A DNA stretch of 64,000 nucleotides from Candidatus Kryptoniota bacterium (lineage in GTDB: Bacteria; Bacteroidota; Ignavibacteria; Kryptoniales; JAKASW01). Made by a program: the position numbers and the translations under genes. Numbering within the stretch: the first letter of the stretch is position 1; each line of letters starts with the position of its first letter. Location of the stretch: the NCBI GenBank assembly GCA_036567965.1, contig DATCTN010000006.1, forward strand, positions 62,001 to 126,000, written 5' to 3'. Of the stretch, positions 1 to 8,725 are shown in pieces. The notes under the pieces are model-generated. The model was not told the origin of the DNA, made no database searches, and saw nothing but the letters and a program-made list of their open reading frames with translations.

Positions 1-1576
1 TCGGCTCGGCGGTATCGATCAGGTTTCCAAGTTCGATCGCTTCCATGAGATCGGTGTTAAAAATTTTACCGTGATCGTCTATCGCGATGTCCTGATATCT
101 TTCACGGAGAGTCCTTATTTCGGTGGTCATCTCTTTAAGATCTTTTTCGTTTCGGAAAATCCCGACCTTTTCCATCATCTTTTCCTGAAGCTCCACGCGG
201 AGAGCGCCGACTCTTTCCTTTCCCCTGGAATTCATTATCCTGTCGATCTTCTCAAGCGAACGATCCGCTGCATCGGCCGGGAGAGGAGCTAACTCGGCGT
301 CCTTAATGAAATTGGCGATGGCTTTTCCCCCTCTGCGTCCGAACACTATGAGGTCGAGAAGTGAATTAGTGCCGAGCCGGTTGGCGCCATGGACAGACAC
401 GCAGGCCGCTTCCCCAGCGGCGTATAGTCCGGGCACCACTGTGTTCTTTTTGTCTTTCGTTACTTCTGCATCTACCGTCGTCGGGATTCCGCCCATCGCG
501 TAGTGACAGGTTGGTTGTATCGGGATGGGTTCTTTCGTGGGCTCCACGCCTAGATAAGTCCTGGCAAATCCCGTAATCTCCGGAAGCTTATCTTTGATGA
601 CCTCTTTTGACAGATGAGACACATCGAGGTGAACATAGTAAGTTCCGTCGCTTCCTTTGAACCCGCGGCCTTCCCTGATCTCGGTGAGAATCGCTCGCGA
701 TACCATGTCGCGCGGCGCAAGATCTTTCACAGTCGGGGCGTACCGTTCCATGAAGCGTTCGCCTTTGCTGTTCAGAAGTATTCCGCCTTCACCTCGCGCT
801 GCCTCGGAGATTAAAATTCCGAGTTTCCAGAGACCGGTCGGATGGAATTGCACGAACTCCATGTCCTCAAGTGGAAGACCGTTGTTGTAGATGAAAGAAA
901 ATCCGTCCCCTGTCCCGACGTGAGCATTGGATGTTATCCTGTAGACTCTGCCGTAACCGCCGGTTGCCAGCATGACGGCTTTGGCATGGAAGACATGTAC
1001 TTCACTTGTGGCAATATCGACGGCAACGATGCCGGAGCAAACTCCACCGCTCATCACCAGATCGGTGACGAAATATTCCGAGAAGAAGTGGACTTTCTGC
1101 TTGATGCAATTCTCATAGAGCGTATGGAGCATCACGTGCCCGGTCCTATCTGCCGAATAGCACGATCTACGAACGGCGACTCTTTTGGAATCCGGATCAG
1201 AAGGATTCTCGGGTCGTGTGTGTCCTCCGAAACGGCGTTGCGCGATCTTACCTTCATCGGTTCTTGAGAACGGCATTCCCATGTGCTCCAGCTCGATAAC
1301 CGCCCTGATTGCGTCCTTAGTCATGATTTCTATAGCATCCTGGTCGCCGAGGTAATCGCTTCCCTTCACCGTGTCGAACATATGCCATTCCCAGCTGTCT
1401 TCCTCCTCGTTTCCGAGTGCGGCACCTATTCCACCTTGCGCGGCGCCCGTATGTGATCTGGTCGGAAAAACTTTTGAAAGGACGGCGCATGTAAATCCTT
1501 CCGGGACTTCAATGGCCGCGCGAAGGCCCGCTCCACCCGCTCCCACAATGATTACATCGTACTGATGCTTTACCAT
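1..1576 (-). CDS. sdhA: Succinate dehydrogenase/fumarate reductase flavoprotein subunit (partial)
   Basis: FAD-binding catalytic subunit of complex II, which oxidises succinate to fumarate. About 525 codons are present; the C-terminus lies beyond the left edge. The N-terminus MVKHQYDVIIVGAGGAG is the FAD dinucleotide-binding fold. The stretch SHTGAAQGG (about residues 40-48) is typical of the flavinylation region, followed by the HTRPENPSDP loop and, near residue 370, the capping and active-site motifs CHYAMGGIPT and GEAACVSVHGANRLG. The start at 1576 is preceded by GAGG eight bases upstream and lies 18 nt after the sdhD stop. The order sdhC-sdhD-sdhA suggests that sdhB follows outside the window. 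The reading frame was followed by hand on the minus strand and shows no interruption. Confidence 0.95.
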   Translation of the reverse strand, partial: MVKHQYDVIIVGAGGAGLRAAIEVPEGFTCAVLSKVFPTRSHTGAAQGGIGAALGNEEEDSWEWHMFDTVKGSDYLGDQDAIEIMTKDAIRAVIELEHMGMPFSRTDEGKIAQRRFGGHTRPENPSDPDSKRVAVRRSCYSADRTGHVMLHTLYENCIKQKVHFFSEYFVTDLVMSGGVCSGIVAVDIATSEVHVFHAKAVMLATGGYGRVYRITSNAHVGTGDGFSFIYNNGLPLEDMEFVQFHPTGLWKLGILISEAARGEGGILLNSKGERFMERYAPTVKDLAPRDMVSRAILTEIREGRGFKGSDGTYYVHLDVSHLSKEVIKDKLPEITGFARTYLGVEPTKEPIPIQPTCHYAMGGIPTTVDAEVTKDKKNTVVPGLYAAGEAACVSVHGANRLGTNSLLDLIVFGRRGGKAIANFIKDAELAPLPADAADRSLEKIDRIMNSRGKERVGALRVELQEKMMEKVGIFRNEKDLKEMTTEIRTLRERYQDIAIDDHGKIFNTDLMEAIELGNLIDTAEP

Positions 1577-1594
1577 TCAGATTGCCTCTTCGAT

Positions 1595-1945
1595 TTAGAA
1601 AGAAAGTATCGTGTTGACGCCGAGAACCCAGAAAGCAACTCCCGACATTATTATTATCCCGTATATCGTGAGACTGACGGCGGGTTTCATCTCATAGTCG
1701 CGGAAGATCCCCCACGTGCCGTTCAGTCCATGCCACAACCCGACAGTTATAAAAGTAAGGTCGAACATTTTCCAGAAGGGGTGATGCATTCTCTCAAGCA
1801 CAGCAGCATATGAATGACCGCTCTCGGGATTTGCGTGCATGACAAAATAATGTGCGAGCAGGACGACTACGAGGAGGACTCCAGTAATTCTCTGGAGCAC
1901 CCAACCTGGAGCGCCGCTGCCTCTAGAGCCCGAATGTTTATACAT
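1595..1945 (-). CDS. sdhD: Succinate dehydrogenase membrane anchor subunit SdhD
   Basis: A 116-residue membrane subunit of complex II that helps bind haem b and quinone. It has three hydrophobic helices, at about residues 15-37, 59-80 and 90-112. The start MYKHSGSRGSGAPGWVLQR resembles the HSGS...R entry motif of small SdhC/SdhD anchors. A His in the first helix (LLAHYFVMH) and one after the second (GLWHGLNG) are haem or quinone ligand candidates. A strong ribosome-binding site (GAGGTGAT) lies just before the ATG. It starts 3 nt after the sdhC stop, so the two are co-translated. Family assignment rests on position next to sdhA and topology. Confidence 0.88.
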   Translation of the reverse strand: MYKHSGSRGSGAPGWVLQRITGVLLVVVLLAHYFVMHANPESGHSYAAVLERMHHPFWKMFDLTFITVGLWHGLNGTWGIFRDYEMKPAVSLTIYGIIIMSGVAFWVLGVNTILSF

Positions 1946-1948
1946 AGA

Positions 1949-2365
1949 TCACCTCGATGAAGCAAACATGTTTGCGATTGGTTCACGGAACATCAGATAT
2001 CCCATCGCGAAGAATAATATAATTCCGAGTATGTACACGGCTGACAAAATCTTCTTGTGGTACCTTGCACCGTTTGCCCAGTCCACGAGCACGATCCTGA
2101 TCCCGTTGAAAGAATGATACAATACGAGGATGAAGAGAAGCCACTCGAGTATTCTGAAGACGGGAGACATGAATAGTTTCATCTCGTCGTCGAAAGCCTT
2201 CTCACCCTGGGTAAGCGTCGTCAACGCGTAGATGTGCAAAAATATGTACGCCGTCAATCCGAGTCCGGTAACGCGATGAAGAATCCACGCCCAGCTCCCG
2301 CTATGCTTGTAGTAATTCAGATTTGTCTTTAACCATCCCTCTGGTGGTTTGGGTTGGTAAGCCAT
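1949..2365 (-). CDS. sdhC: Succinate dehydrogenase cytochrome b subunit SdhC
   Basis: First gene of the sdh operon, a membrane cytochrome b subunit that anchors SdhAB and passes electrons to quinone. The signature HSGSWAWILHRVTG lies near residue 21, followed by three membrane helices. His in LHIYAL and in VLYHSFNG are the expected haem-b ligand positions. The second in-frame ATG (MAYQPKPP, 2365) is preferred to the one six bases earlier at 2371, because GGAG sits six bases before it whereas it abuts the upstream ATG. This gives 138 residues. A promoter with a large inverted repeat lies directly upstream (2396-2446). Confidence 0.9.
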   Translation of the reverse strand: MAYQPKPPEGWLKTNLNYYKHSGSWAWILHRVTGLGLTAYIFLHIYALTTLTQGEKAFDDEMKLFMSPVFRILEWLLFILVLYHSFNGIRIVLVDWANGARYHKKILSAVYILGIILFFAMGYLMFREPIANMFASSR

Positions 2366-2395
2366 GGTCATCTCCTATTGAAGATTAATGTACGA

Positions 2396-2446
2396 AATTT
2401 AAACAGGGGCGTGTTTTTATGCAATGTTAAAATCACAACACGCCCC
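2396..2446 (-). promoter_or_regulatory. sdhC promoter overlapped by a 10-bp inverted repeat (putative operator)
   Basis: On the minus strand TTGCAT (2424-2419), a 17-nt spacer and TAAATT (2401-2396) form a plausible sigma70-type promoter about 30 nt upstream of the sdhC start. A perfect 10-bp inverted repeat, GGGGCGTGTT at 2406-2415 and its complement at 2437-2446, has one arm inside the -35/-10 spacer and the other upstream of the -35 box. This is where a repressor or activator would bind. It lies in the 268-bp divergent region shared with sucA. The boxes and repeat are seen directly; the regulatory role is inferred. Confidence 0.45.
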
Positions 2447-2633
2447 ATCCCTCCGTGAAAAAGTTGAGGTTTCTTGCTATTTTGTTTGCGGACGAAAGCG
2501 AATGGAACCGAAATCAGAGAACACCTGACCGATGTTTTGCGTTTAGTATTTGCGCCCATTTGTAAAACATCTCCGTCAAAGAGGTAAGGTGTGCTCGATC
2601 GGCCAATAAATGAACATCCAAATAAAATCTTAA

Positions 2634-5426
2634 ATGAATACTATAAACGATTTCTTCGGACCAAACGCCGGCTACGTACTCGAGTTATACGATAGATTCC
2701 TGAGGGACCCTTCCTCAGTCGACGCCGTCACAAGAGATTTTTTCCGAAACTGGAAACCGGAGGGAGTTGAGACTCCTGTCATCGGCAACTGGGGAACGAT
2801 TGTCGCAGCCGTGACTCTTGCCAGAAACCTGAGGCAGTCGGGTCATCTCGCCGCACATATCGATCCGCTCGGCTCACTCCCTTCGGGCGACGCGACATTG
2901 ACTAAGGAGCATTACGGACTGACGGACGCTGTACTCGCAGAGCTCCCGGCAAGTGTGGTCGGTGGACCGCTGACAGAAGTAACCGGCTCTGCGCTGGAGG
3001 CGATCGGAGAGCTCGCGTCGATTTACATGTCAAGCATCGGTTTCGACTTCGAGCATGTTCATTCTCATGATGAAAGAGAATGGCTGCGCGACGTCATCGA
3101 GGGGAAACAGTTCATTCCCCCGAAGATGCCTTTCGACGACGAAGGGATTCTTGAAAAACTTACCGCGATCGAAGTCCTCGAACAATTTCTTCAGCGGTCG
3201 TTCCCGGGAAAATTCAGATTCTCGATCGAGGGCGTCGACATGCTTGTCCCCATGCTGAGCGAGCTGGTCGCACTCACTTCGAGGCTGTCGATGCGGTCGA
3301 TCGTAATAGGAATGGCGCATCGTGGACGTTTGAACGTCCTTGCTCATATCCTGCAGCTTCCTTACCAGGCGATATTTGCGGAATTCAAGGATCCGGCCAG
3401 GAACAGGAATTCTCGTGCGGACCTCGACTGGACGGGAGACGTGAAATATCATAGAGGCGCATATAAGATACCGAGCACCGATTCGACGGAGGGACTGAGC
3501 ATTTTCCTCGCGCCAAATCCAAGTCATCTCGAAGCCATCGGCCCCGTGATTGAAGGAATGGCACGCGCCGCGGGAACGTCTGTAGAGGGCGGTGGCAAAC
3601 CCGGGTTCGATGCGGACGTAACGCTGCCGGTTCTTATCCACGGCGACGCTTCCTTCCCAGGCCAGGGAATTGTGGCAGAGACTCTGAACATGTCCAGGCT
3701 TGACGGGTATTCGACCGGCGGCACTATTCATATCATCACGAACAACCAACTCGGATACACGGCGGTGCCGCATGAAACGAGAAGCACCCGATACGCAAGC
3801 GATCTGGCAAAGGGATTCGAGGTCCCGGTCATTCATGTCAACGCCGATGATCCGGAAGCATGCATCGAGACGATAAGGATTGCGTCCGCATACCGTGCAA
3901 AGTTTCACAAAGATTTTTTGATCGACCTTGTCGGATACAGGCGTCACGGTCACAATGAGAGCGATGAGCCGACGTTCACTCAACCATTGATGTATGATCG
4001 GATCAATAAACTTCCGACGGTTCGGCAGAAATGGGCGGAGACCCTGGCCAGGCGGGGATTGATATCGCAAGCTAAGGCGGATGAACTCGTCGCTACAAAC
4101 TTCGGGAAATTACAATCGGCATTGGCGTCGCTAGTCCCTGAAAACGCGCTAATTGAGCAGCGCGCCTCGGTTCCACCGTTCGGTGCGGCTAAGAAAGTCA
4201 AGACGAGCGTCGATGTTGATAAGCTGAGGAGCTTGAACGCAAAGCTTTTGTCGTTTCCTCAAGGCTTTTCCGTTCATCCGAAATTGGAACGAGTCGCCGA
4301 GAAGCGCAGACATGCCTTCGACAATCCCGACTCGGCTACCATCGATTGGGCCACAGCCGAAACGCTCGCCCTTGCTTCGGTCCTGGACCAGGGAATCCCT
4401 GTAAGGCTGACCGGCCAAGATTCGGACCGGGGTACATTCAGTCACAGGCATATTACCTATCACGATGTCGGGAACGGCAGTCAGTACACGCCACTTCAAT
4501 CCATCACCGAATCTCAAGCCGCATTCGAGATCCACAACAGCCCGTTGACTGAGAACGCTGCAATCGGATTCGAGTACGGATACAATGTTCAAGAGCCAGA
4601 ACGCCTCGTCATATGGGAGGCACAGTATGGAGATTTCATTAACAACGCACAGATCATGGTCGACGAATTTATAACATCGGCGCGGGCGAAATGGGGTCAG
4701 ACTCCTTCTCTTGTTTTGCTCCTCCCCCACGCTTACGAAGGTCAGGGTCCCGATCATTCGAGCGGTAGGCTGGAACGTTTTCTCGAATTGGCAGCTGAAA
4801 CAAACATAAGGATCGCTAACTGCACAACTGCCGCACAATATTTTCATCTTCTCAGGAGGCAAGCTCTTCTGCTGAAAACCGATCCGCTTCCTTTGATCGT
4901 AATGACACCCAAGGGACTTCTGAGGCATCCGCGCACTGCGTCCGTCCCTCGTGAACTGTTCGAGGGGAAATGGCAGCCAGTTATTGACGACCCGAAATCC
5001 GATTCGCTTACCAAGACCGCGGAACGCCTCATACTTTGCAGCGGAAAAATATTCGTCGATCTGATCGACAGCACATACAGGCAATCGAACGAATCGAACG
5101 CAATAATAAGAATTGAACAGCTCTATCCGTTCCCTGCGGAGGAACTGGAAGATCTTTTGACCAATTACCAGGGTATCAAGGAACTCAGATGGGTTCAGGA
5201 AGAGCCACTGAACATGGGTGCGTGGACATATGTGCAGCCTCGTCTCATCGAACTTGCGGGTGACGAGGTGCGAGTCACTTGCGTGGGACGTGAAGCGAAT
5301 GCGAGTCCCGCCGAGGGATCCACCGCACTCCACGCCGCTCACCACGCGGAACTTGTCAGCAGAGCGTTTAAACTCGAAGGCAACATGGTACACGATACGA
5401 CACTGAAATCCGAGGATAGCATATGA
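2634..5426 (+). CDS. sucA: 2-oxoglutarate dehydrogenase E1 component
   Basis: Thiamine-diphosphate-dependent E1 of the 2-oxoglutarate dehydrogenase complex, which decarboxylates 2-oxoglutarate and passes the succinyl group to the E2 lipoyl arm. The 930 residues match the usual length. The N-terminus (DFFGPNAGYVLELYDRFLRD) is the short E2-binding segment. HRGRLNVL is at residues 229-236. The ThDP motif begins GD at residues 337-338 and ends in TNNQLGY about 30 residues later. GYRRHGHNESDEPTFTQP and the C-terminal pyrimidine-binding half (YGDFINNAQI) follow. It lacks the acyltransferase-like N-terminal domain of the actinobacterial fused Kgd. sucB starts 22 nt downstream. The start is the first ATG; no clear ribosome-binding site precedes it. 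Confidence 0.96.
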   Translation: MNTINDFFGPNAGYVLELYDRFLRDPSSVDAVTRDFFRNWKPEGVETPVIGNWGTIVAAVTLARNLRQSGHLAAHIDPLGSLPSGDATLTKEHYGLTDAVLAELPASVVGGPLTEVTGSALEAIGELASIYMSSIGFDFEHVHSHDEREWLRDVIEGKQFIPPKMPFDDEGILEKLTAIEVLEQFLQRSFPGKFRFSIEGVDMLVPMLSELVALTSRLSMRSIVIGMAHRGRLNVLAHILQLPYQAIFAEFKDPARNRNSRADLDWTGDVKYHRGAYKIPSTDSTEGLSIFLAPNPSHLEAIGPVIEGMARAAGTSVEGGGKPGFDADVTLPVLIHGDASFPGQGIVAETLNMSRLDGYSTGGTIHIITNNQLGYTAVPHETRSTRYASDLAKGFEVPVIHVNADDPEACIETIRIASAYRAKFHKDFLIDLVGYRRHGHNESDEPTFTQPLMYDRINKLPTVRQKWAETLARRGLISQAKADELVATNFGKLQSALASLVPENALIEQRASVPPFGAAKKVKTSVDVDKLRSLNAKLLSFPQGFSVHPKLERVAEKRRHAFDNPDSATIDWATAETLALASVLDQGIPVRLTGQDSDRGTFSHRHITYHDVGNGSQYTPLQSITESQAAFEIHNSPLTENAAIGFEYGYNVQEPERLVIWEAQYGDFINNAQIMVDEFITSARAKWGQTPSLVLLLPHAYEGQGPDHSSGRLERFLELAAETNIRIANCTTAAQYFHLLRRQALLLKTDPLPLIVMTPKGLLRHPRTASVPRELFEGKWQPVIDDPKSDSLTKTAERLILCSGKIFVDLIDSTYRQSNESNAIIRIEQLYPFPAEELEDLLTNYQGIKELRWVQEEPLNMGAWTYVQPRLIELAGDEVRVTCVGREANASPAEGSTALHAAHHAELVSRAFKLEGNMVHDTTLKSEDSI

Positions 5427-5448
5427 ACACAAAGGATCTGGAGACGAG

Positions 5449-6708
5449 ATGAAAAGCACGATAACCGTACCAACTCTCGGAGAGTCCGTGGTTGAAGCGA
5501 GGATTACCCGATGGTTGAAGAAAGAGGGCGACAGCGTCGAAATCGGCGACGGCCTCGTTGAGCTGGAGACTGAAAAAGTAAACGTCGATGTCTCAGCTCA
5601 ATCGGCCGGAATTTTGAGCAGGATTTTGGTCGGCGAAGAACAAACTGTCCACATCGGAGACGTCATAGGAGAGATGGAGTCTTCACCGACGGCAGTGGTA
5701 GACACAACTGCCGAGAAAACCAAAAGCGAAGTGCTCCCTCAGGAAAAGGAGACAGATACAGCATCGCGTCCGATCGAAGAAGGAAGAGAACCGGAACTTC
5801 AAAGGCAGCAGCACGACAAGGCGACACCCGTGGCCAGGAAAGTTGCCGATTTGACCGGACTGAACGTATCGGAAGTCTCGGGAAGCGGGACAGGCGGGAG
5901 GGTTACGAAGCACGATGTAGAATCCTTTATTCGATCAAGGGATCGATCTCCGGAACCGGGCAACGGTAAATCGGCCGGCAACCAGCCGATATTTCACGGA
6001 AGAGACAGCCAGCGTCGTGAAGAGCGCATGAAGATGTCCCTTCGAAGAAAGACGATCGCGCGCAGGATGGTTGAAGCCCAACAGTCAGCTGCGATGCTTA
6101 CAACATTTAACGAGATCGATATGAGCCGCGTAATGGAATTGAGAAAGAAGTACAAAGAGCGGTTCAACGAAAAATACGGGATTAACCTCGGCATCACTTC
6201 GTTTTTCGTGGAGGCGGCAGTCGGAGCATTGAAGGAATTCCCCCGCTTGAATGCCGAGATCGACGGCGACGACATTATCTACAAATACTACTACGACATC
6301 GGAGTCGCAATCGGCGCTGAGGAAGGACTGGTGGTGCCTGTAATTCGTGACGCGGAATCGCTATCGTTCGCGGAAATTGAATTGTCGATCAGAAACTTCG
6401 CAGATAAATCGAAGAACGGCACACTCACACTTGACGATCTTCGTGGCGGAACGTTCACGATAACGAACGGGGGAGTCTTCGGTTCGTTGATGAGCACTCC
6501 GATATTGAATCCGCCGCAGGTTGGGATCCTCGGTTTGCACAAAGTTGCTGACAGGGCCGTCGTTGAGGAAGGACAGGTCGTCGTGAAGCCTATGATGTAC
6601 GTCGCGCTCACTTATGATCATAGAATTGTCGACGGCCGTGAGTCCGTGCAGTTTCTAACCAAGGTAAAGGAATTCATCGAAGACCCCGCTGCAATGGTGC
6701 TCGGCTAA
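5449..6708 (+). CDS. sucB: 2-oxoglutarate dehydrogenase E2, dihydrolipoamide succinyltransferase
   Basis: Core acyltransferase of the 2-oxoglutarate dehydrogenase complex, moving succinyl from lipoamide to CoA. It has one N-terminal lipoyl domain (residues 1-77) with the lipoylated lysine K43 in ETEKVNV. A charged linker, a peripheral-subunit-binding domain (about 124-165, starting ATPVARKVAD) and a catalytic domain (about 195-419) follow. The catalytic motif YDHRIVDG is at 389-396 (His391, Asp395). Length and order are as in classical SucB. It lies 22 nt behind sucA and ends 28 nt before the converging galT. No E3 (lpd) gene is nearby, so E3 must be encoded elsewhere. Confidence 0.96.
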   Translation: MKSTITVPTLGESVVEARITRWLKKEGDSVEIGDGLVELETEKVNVDVSAQSAGILSRILVGEEQTVHIGDVIGEMESSPTAVVDTTAEKTKSEVLPQEKETDTASRPIEEGREPELQRQQHDKATPVARKVADLTGLNVSEVSGSGTGGRVTKHDVESFIRSRDRSPEPGNGKSAGNQPIFHGRDSQRREERMKMSLRRKTIARRMVEAQQSAAMLTTFNEIDMSRVMELRKKYKERFNEKYGINLGITSFFVEAAVGALKEFPRLNAEIDGDDIIYKYYYDIGVAIGAEEGLVVPVIRDAESLSFAEIELSIRNFADKSKNGTLTLDDLRGGTFTITNGGVFGSLMSTPILNPPQVGILGLHKVADRAVVEEGQVVVKPMMYVALTYDHRIVDGRESVQFLTKVKEFIEDPAAMVLG

Positions 6709-6736
6709 GTCGAGACGATCGGTCGTTCTTCGCCTC

Positions 6737-7738
6737 TTATCCAGGCAGCGCTACATCTCTCAGGAACCCAGCACTCTCCTCCGGTAAGGCGGTGTTAACA
6801 TACATTCCGCTTCCCAACTCAAACCCTGCGGTCTTTGTCACTCGCGGTATTATGGTCAGATACCAGTGAAAATACTCCACATGAAGCTCCCTGGTCGGAA
6901 TTGACCTGATCGAGTAATTGTAGTCAGGATTTCGCAGTCCGTGATAAAGTTTCGCCAGGACTGTTCTCAAGCATCGCGCGAGGTCTTTCACCTCCACATC
7001 GGTTATCTCGTCGAATGACGATGCATGTCTCAGAGGAAATATCCATGTATGAAAGGGAGACAGCGCAGCATACGGAATGAACGCGACAAAATTTCTCGTC
7101 TGAAAGATTATTCTCTCTTTTGCTTTCAATTCGTCCTGGACGGTCCTGCAACACGCGCATTCCCCTGTGTCGTCAAAATACCTGATCGCTTCATCCATCC
7201 TTATCCTGACCTGCTGAGGCACGACAGGTGTCGCGACAAGCTGTGAATGCGGGTGAACGAGCGACGTCCCGGCACCTTCGCCATGGTTTTTAAAAATAAT
7301 AATTGCCTCGACGCGGTCGTCTCTTCTTACGGTGCGGTATCTTTGCCGGTAGACTTTCAGGATGTCCGTAACCTGGTCGTCCGTCATGAGCGCCATGGTC
7401 ATGTTGTGCGCCGGATGTTCCACAACGACCTCGTGAAACCCGACCGCTGTCATAGAACGATAGATGCCGTCTACTTTTCTTACCCTGTCACCAGATCCCG
7501 ACAGGGCCGGAAATTTGTTCGCGATCACCCTGACACTCCACCCGTTGCCCGTCGAGACCCTGTAAGACTCGTCGAGAGTATACTTCTCATTCCCTGCACA
7601 GAACGGACAATCCGACACGTAATCCGGCATTCGAGGCCGCCGATCCTTCTCGCCGGCGAATTGATCCGGACGCTTTGACCTCTCTGGTGTGATGATTACC
7701 CACTCCCGGGTGATTACGTTTTGTCTAAGTTCCGCCAT
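6737..7738 (-). CDS. galT: Galactose-1-phosphate uridylyltransferase
   Basis: Leloir-pathway enzyme that swaps UMP between UDP-glucose and galactose-1-phosphate; member of the HIT superfamily. It has 333 residues. The zinc-site pair CPFC is at residues 44-47, and the active-site motif HPHSQ is at 162-166, with His164 as the expected UMP-carrying nucleophile. FKNHGEGAGTSL just before it is also characteristic. C-terminal histidines (FHWYLTIIPR) fit the second half of the fold. No galK or galE is adjacent, so it is transcribed alone on the minus strand and converges on sucB. A related nucleotidyltransferase activity cannot be excluded. Confidence 0.92.
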   Translation of the reverse strand: MAELRQNVITREWVIITPERSKRPDQFAGEKDRRPRMPDYVSDCPFCAGNEKYTLDESYRVSTGNGWSVRVIANKFPALSGSGDRVRKVDGIYRSMTAVGFHEVVVEHPAHNMTMALMTDDQVTDILKVYRQRYRTVRRDDRVEAIIIFKNHGEGAGTSLVHPHSQLVATPVVPQQVRIRMDEAIRYFDDTGECACCRTVQDELKAKERIIFQTRNFVAFIPYAALSPFHTWIFPLRHASSFDEITDVEVKDLARCLRTVLAKLYHGLRNPDYNYSIRSIPTRELHVEYFHWYLTIIPRVTKTAGFELGSGMYVNTALPEESAGFLRDVALPG

Positions 7739-7858
7739 TGCTGCCTCCTGACTTTCGTTCTCGTCGGACCTCTCAAGGCGACGATTTCAGAAGAATATAA
7801 TCACTAACCCCTCAAGAACTAACGACCTTCTCCGAGTTATCCGACTGATTTCTCTGAA

Positions 7859-8545
7859 TCATTTCTTCAGTCTCGTCAGAACTGCTTCCCCCGTCAGTTC
7901 CCGCAGCGCGTCCGACGCGATCCACTTTGCGGACTTCGAATCCAACCGTTGAATTTCTTTTGCAGTCTTCACAGCGGCCCGGTTTAGCTTCAAGTTCCTC
8001 TTCCCTATCTGTCGAAGCGCCCAGTTGACTGCCTTCCTCACAAAATTCCTGTCGTCCGACGAACCGCGTTTGATGATCGGAAGAAATGAAAGAAAGAGTT
8101 TATCGTCAGCTTCTTTGTTATGCACAGCAAGTGCTGCCATGAGGACGAAACCCGCCCGTTTAACAAATTCTGCATCTTTCTTGCTCCACTCGATCACCTT
8201 CTTCGTTGCGAGTCTTGTCTCGTCGAAAAGACTGCTGCACACTTGATCGCAAACGTCCCAGGAGTCGAATGACTTCACCCACTTTTCCATCTGCGCGTTT
8301 GTAACCCGTTCGGGATCGTCGACGAATCCGGCCAGCAACCTCGCTTCATGAATCCCCGTCTCCCAGAGTTCGAGTGCCAGAGAATGATTGGTGCCGATCT
8401 TCCGGGCGACATCGCGTATGACAGGGATCGATACTCCGAGAGTGTTCGTTTTACTGATTCCAAATCGCGCCATGCCCGCCACATTTTCCGGACTTGAGAA
8501 CCTCCTCAGGTAAGAAAGTATTTCACTCGCATTCGTCAAATCCAT
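7859..8545 (-). CDS. AlkD-like DNA alkylation repair protein
   Basis: DNA glycosylase family built from HEAT-like helical repeats, which excises N3- and N7-alkylated purines without base flipping. The 228-residue protein carries the family hallmarks SWDVCDQ around residue 105 and NFVRKAVNWALRQIGKRN in the C-terminal third. An in-frame GTG at 8566 and an ATG at 8551 are possible starts. The ATG at 8545 is preferred because AGGGGA lies six to seven bases before it. It is a single gene, divergent from carB. The family call is strong. Whether it is an active glycosylase is not certain, as many AlkD-like proteins are untested. Confidence 0.85.
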   Translation of the reverse strand: MDLTNASEILSYLRRFSSPENVAGMARFGISKTNTLGVSIPVIRDVARKIGTNHSLALELWETGIHEARLLAGFVDDPERVTNAQMEKWVKSFDSWDVCDQVCSSLFDETRLATKKVIEWSKKDAEFVKRAGFVLMAALAVHNKEADDKLFLSFLPIIKRGSSDDRNFVRKAVNWALRQIGKRNLKLNRAAVKTAKEIQRLDSKSAKWIASDALRELTGEAVLTRLKK

Positions 8546-8725
8546 TTTCATTCCCCTAACCTGCACGTTCTTGGTTCAGCAAGAATATTTGACATTTGAA
8601 AACGGAAACATCTCAACATTCAAAAGTTAGTACATACAGGCGCATCGGACAATCAGACGCACGGTCGATGCAATTCATGTTAGCCCTTTAAACTTTTCAT
8701 AAATGCTTGATTAGACCTCCGGTGA

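Noticed and set aside
2368-2559. 63-codon minus-strand frame in the sdhC-sucA divergent region
   Set aside because: It would overlap the sdhC start, covers the promoter and inverted repeat, and has no ribosome-binding site or family.
4149-5459. 436-codon open frame antisense to sucA, and a 346-codon one at 3030-4070
   Set aside because: Both lie wholly opposite a clear SucA with all its motifs. Their translations have no recognisable motifs; long antisense frames arise from codon bias.
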